From an uncultured Alistipes sp. (GTDB lineage: Bacteria; Bacteroidota; Bacteroidia; Bacteroidales; Rikenellaceae): a stretch of DNA of 64,000 nucleotides. The position numbers were made by a program, and so were the translations under genes. Below, in pieces: positions 61,905 through 64,000 of the stretch. Below the pieces are notes generated by a model. That model did no database searches. It worked only from the letters and a program-made list of their open reading frames with translations, and had not been told where the DNA came from. The stretch covers positions 355,588-419,587 of the forward strand of contig CAAGGL010000024.1 of NCBI GenBank assembly GCA_900769405.1, read 5' to 3'. Positions within the stretch are counted from its first letter, which is position 1. Each line of letters opens with the position of its first letter.

Positions 61905-62807
61905 ATGAAACCTACATTGTTAGTATTGGCAGCGGGAATGGGTAGCCGCTATGGAGGACTCAAACAGCTTGATGGACTTGGCCCTAACGGTGAAACCATA
62001 ATGGACTACTCGATTTACGACGCTATTCAGGCAGGATTTGGCAAGGTTGTTTTTGTCATCCGCAAAGATTTCGAACAGGAGTTCCGCGAAAAGGTATTGT
62101 CTAAATATGAGGGGCATACGAATGTTGAGGTCGTTTTCCAAGCGATCGACAAACTTCCCGAAGGCTTCTCGTGCCCAAGTGATAGAACTAAGCCTTGGGG
62201 TCCTGCACACGCAGTAATTATGGCTGATAAGATTATTAAGGAGCCCTTTGCTGTGATTAACTCTGACGACTTCTATGGTCGCAACTCTTTCGAAGTGATT
62301 GCCAAAGAGTTGATGCGCTCTCGTGAGCGCAAGGGCGACTACTGTATGGTCGGTTTCCGCGTAGGTAACACGATGACCGAAAATGGTGGCGTGAACCGTG
62401 GCGTATGTCAGACCAAAGAGGGTCTGCTTACTTCGGTTGTCGAGTGTAAGGACATAACCTATAACGAGAATCACGATATTGTCTACAAGGATGAGAACGG
62501 CACAGAGCACTCACTTGCAGAGAATGTTCCCGTGTCGATGAATATGTGGGGATTTACGCCCGACTATTTTGAACTTGCTACCCGCGAGTTCTCGAAATTC
62601 CTCGCAGCCAAGATCGATGTACCTAAGTCGGAGCAGGTGATTCCCGATGTGGCGGATGCACTGATTAAGTCAGGCGAGGCGACAATCAAGGTGCTCGATA
62701 CCGACTCTAAGTGGTTCGGTGTGACCTATGCAGAGGATCGCCCCGGAGTGGTTGAGAAGTTCGCCGAACTGCACAAGGCAAACCTCTACCCCGAAAGACT
62801 ATTCTAA
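61905..62807 (+). CDS. Sugar-phosphate nucleotidyltransferase
   Basis: A 300-residue NTP-transferase-fold enzyme: LVLAAGMGSRYGGLKQLDGL with the G-x-G-x-R signature at the N-terminus, WGPAHAVIMADKII, FAVINSDDFYGRNSF (metal/nucleotide Asp) and VNRGVCQT. Substrate cannot be read. Since it follows galK and galE and no galT is present, uridylylation of galactose 1-phosphate (UDP-sugar pyrophosphorylase-type) is a reasonable inference. ATG 61905 is chosen over a TTG three codons earlier. Confidence 0.85.
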   Translation: MKPTLLVLAAGMGSRYGGLKQLDGLGPNGETIMDYSIYDAIQAGFGKVVFVIRKDFEQEFREKVLSKYEGHTNVEVVFQAIDKLPEGFSCPSDRTKPWGPAHAVIMADKIIKEPFAVINSDDFYGRNSFEVIAKELMRSRERKGDYCMVGFRVGNTMTENGGVNRGVCQTKEGLLTSVVECKDITYNENHDIVYKDENGTEHSLAENVPVSMNMWGFTPDYFELATREFSKFLAAKIDVPKSEQVIPDVADALIKSGEATIKVLDTDSKWFGVTYAEDRPGVVEKFAELHKANLYPERLF

Positions 62808-62909
62808 CGATTCGAGAGTTTGACTTAAAGAGAGGATGAGCTGCCTTATATCGCTGTAATTATTACGGTTGTCTAACCCTTTTACAAGGCTGATCAATCT
62901 ACCTACACA

Positions 62910-62970
62910 TTTACCCCTCCCCACGAATTTTCTACCCAAAGATTGGGTGAAGTCGTGAGGAGGGGTTAAA
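62910..62970. terminator. Long imperfect terminator hairpin
   Basis: TTTACCCCTCC (62910-62920) pairs with GGAGGGGTTAAA (62959-62970), extended by CACGA/TCGTG and ACCCAA/TTGGGT inside. T-rich on both sides, between converging genes. Confidence 0.75.
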
Positions 62971-62975
62971 TTTTA

Positions 62976-63551
62976 CTATTTAGCAAATTCATTCAGCTCT
63001 TGCAAGCCGCTTTCGACATCCTTCAACAAGCGATTGTGACGCTTTGTCTGGTGTATGCCAAATGCGACCGCTGCAACCAAAGCCGCTCCTAATGCCATTA
63101 GCGCATTCATCGTAAAGGCTTGTTCGATAGCATAAACTACACCGATAACCACGACTGCTACTACACCGCCAAAACGCTGATTCAGGCTATACAGACGCTT
63201 GTAGGCTAACACATCTTGCATCATTTGCTCCACCGTGCGCTCGCTGTGCTCAAAACCGGATAGCAGTTTTAGCATATAGCTTGTTACTGCGATAGATGCA
63301 AAGAGTACTACCTCAATGAGAATTGCACTACTCATCTGGATAATCTCCGTGCGTGCTTGGAATGGCAAAGCTGCGGCAGCTAATAGAGCAAGCACTGAGA
63401 GTGTAAATTTATGATCGCGGGCAATGCGCTCATAATTAGTGCGATTACGTGCCGATATCATTTCGTGCACAACGCGTGTGTTGATAGTGTTATTCTTGTC
63501 AAGTTGAGCACTTAGTTTATTCCAACCTGCTTTCATTTGTTCGAGATCCAT
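62976..63551 (-). CDS. Membrane protein next to sigma factor (candidate anti-sigma)
   Basis: A 191-residue protein. Residues 1-50 are soluble and charged (MDLEQMKAGWNKLSAQLDK); then four membrane helices (LSVLALLAAAALPF; SSAILIEVVLFASIAVTSYM; GVVAVVVIGVVYAI; LMALGAALVAAVAFGI) and a short C-terminal helix. It starts 13 bases after the sigma gene stop, so it is co-transcribed. Such pairings often supply an anti-sigma or regulator, but there is no recognisable anti-sigma domain. Confidence 0.75.
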   Translation of the reverse strand: MDLEQMKAGWNKLSAQLDKNNTINTRVVHEMISARNRTNYERIARDHKFTLSVLALLAAAALPFQARTEIIQMSSAILIEVVLFASIAVTSYMLKLLSGFEHSERTVEQMMQDVLAYKRLYSLNQRFGGVVAVVVIGVVYAIEQAFTMNALMALGAALVAAVAFGIHQTKRHNRLLKDVESGLQELNEFAK

Positions 63552-63564
63552 AGTGTTGTAATGT

Positions 63565-64000
63565 TTATTGATTCGACATTCTTTTTAACTTCTCTTTTGT
63601 ACGATGAAGCAATACAGCAACATTAGTTTTGGAGATACCAAGAATTTCTGAAATCTCAGCATAACTACGATCCTCCAGCCATAACAAAATCAGCGCGCGT
63701 TCTAACTTGCCTAAGCGGTTTATCATAGCGTAGAGTTCTTGCAGATAATAATTTCTATCGCCGTCAGTCTCTATTTCGGACCGTAAATCGAATGGCAACG
63801 CTGTCGTTTGAGGCCTCGAAGACGCTTGTCGCATATACGATATACAGGTGTTCATAGCTACTCGATAAATCCAGGTCGAAAGTTTGCTTTCACCGCGAAA
63901 ACGGGGATAGGCGCGCCACAAATTGAGTAGTGTCTCCTGCGAGAGCTCCTCAATGGTGTATTCATCCGTAGTGTAGATGTAGCAAACCTTGAAGATTATC
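63565..64000 (-). CDS. ECF-type RNA polymerase sigma factor, N-terminus outside window
   Basis: An open frame runs from the stop at 63565 to the window edge. The visible 145 residues begin IIFKVCYIYTTDEYTIEELS and continue QETLLNLWRAYPRFRGESK and LSTWIYRVAMNTCISYMRQ (region 2); region 4 is LEDRSYAEISEILGISKTNV with VLLHRTKEKLKRM. Only the first 15-25 residues are missing. A TTG-based start at 63921 would cut region 2 and is rejected. It probably controls the following membrane protein gene and others. Confidence 0.92.
   Translation of the reverse strand, partial: IIFKVCYIYTTDEYTIEELSQETLLNLWRAYPRFRGESKLSTWIYRVAMNTCISYMRQASSRPQTTALPFDLRSEIETDGDRNYYLQELYAMINRLGKLERALILLWLEDRSYAEISEILGISKTNVAVLLHRTKEKLKRMSNQ

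Noticed and set aside
1..64000. CRISPR arrays, insertion sequences, prophage genes
   Set aside because: No regularly spaced repeats, transposase, integrase or phage structural genes were found.

Overview
The window looks like a chromosomal segment of a Bacteroidota bacterium, most likely order Bacteroidales and perhaps a Rikenellaceae/Alistipes relative. The support is the repeated Bacteroidota promoter form (TTTG or TTG, about 19-21 bp, TAnnTTTG), a UpxY-type capsule antiterminator, multi-copy DUF349 and DUF5606 proteins, a YidC with a large periplasmic domain, and heavy use of the TCG serine codon in the housekeeping genes. The genus is inference. No mobile element, rRNA or CRISPR array was seen; there is one tRNA (Lys, CTT).

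Layout: 1-6.5 kb holds the edge of a MORN-repeat protein gene, a hairpin-rich intergenic stretch, and a minus-strand unit DUF349 protein -> pyrG -> yidC. 6.8-11.4 kb holds ackA-ptb-buk (acyl-phosphate/acyl-kinase energy conservation), a second MORN protein and a DUF5606 protein. 11.6-31.1 kb is a capsule or exopolysaccharide locus read from one strong promoter: a UpxY-like antiterminator, seven glycosyltransferases, a pyruvyl transferase paired with an FrhB-like iron-sulfur flavoprotein, Wzx, Wzy, a frameshifted acyltransferase, an acetyltransferase, a phosphoglycosyl transferase, and an AT-rich cassette (PLP enzyme, ATP-grasp ligase) followed by a DegT aminotransferase and a nucleotidyltransferase. 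The first two thirds are tightly coupled by overlapping start and stop codons.

31.2-49.5 kb is housekeeping: a Cys-rich membrane protein divergent from trkA, a GH3-fold enzyme, deoxynucleoside kinase, rRNA methyltransferase, a MerR-like protein with a long acidic tail, Nif3, a zinc-ribbon protein, a beta-barrel protein, prmC-recX, M23 peptidase, HAD phosphatase, a divergent NodB-like lipoprotein, uvrA with a small HsdR_N-type protein, a shortened GH2 protein and a hotdog thioesterase. 50.2-53 kb has tRNA-Lys and lon. 53-59.4 kb is a phosphate-response module: a histidine kinase/response regulator pair divergent from pstSCAB-mgsA, with a four-unit 11-bp-phased repeat just upstream of the pstS -7 element. 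59.7-62.8 kb is galK-galE-nucleotidyltransferase without galT. The window ends in a sigma-70-family (ECF) factor and its partner membrane protein.

Points most worth checking: the His->Asn change in the CTP synthase glutaminase triad, the PLP/ATP-grasp capsule cassette, the phased repeat at pstS, the galT-less galactose operon, the GH2 protein lacking the nucleophile segment, and the single-base frameshift in the capsule acyltransferase. Base-composition remarks are by eye on sample lines.
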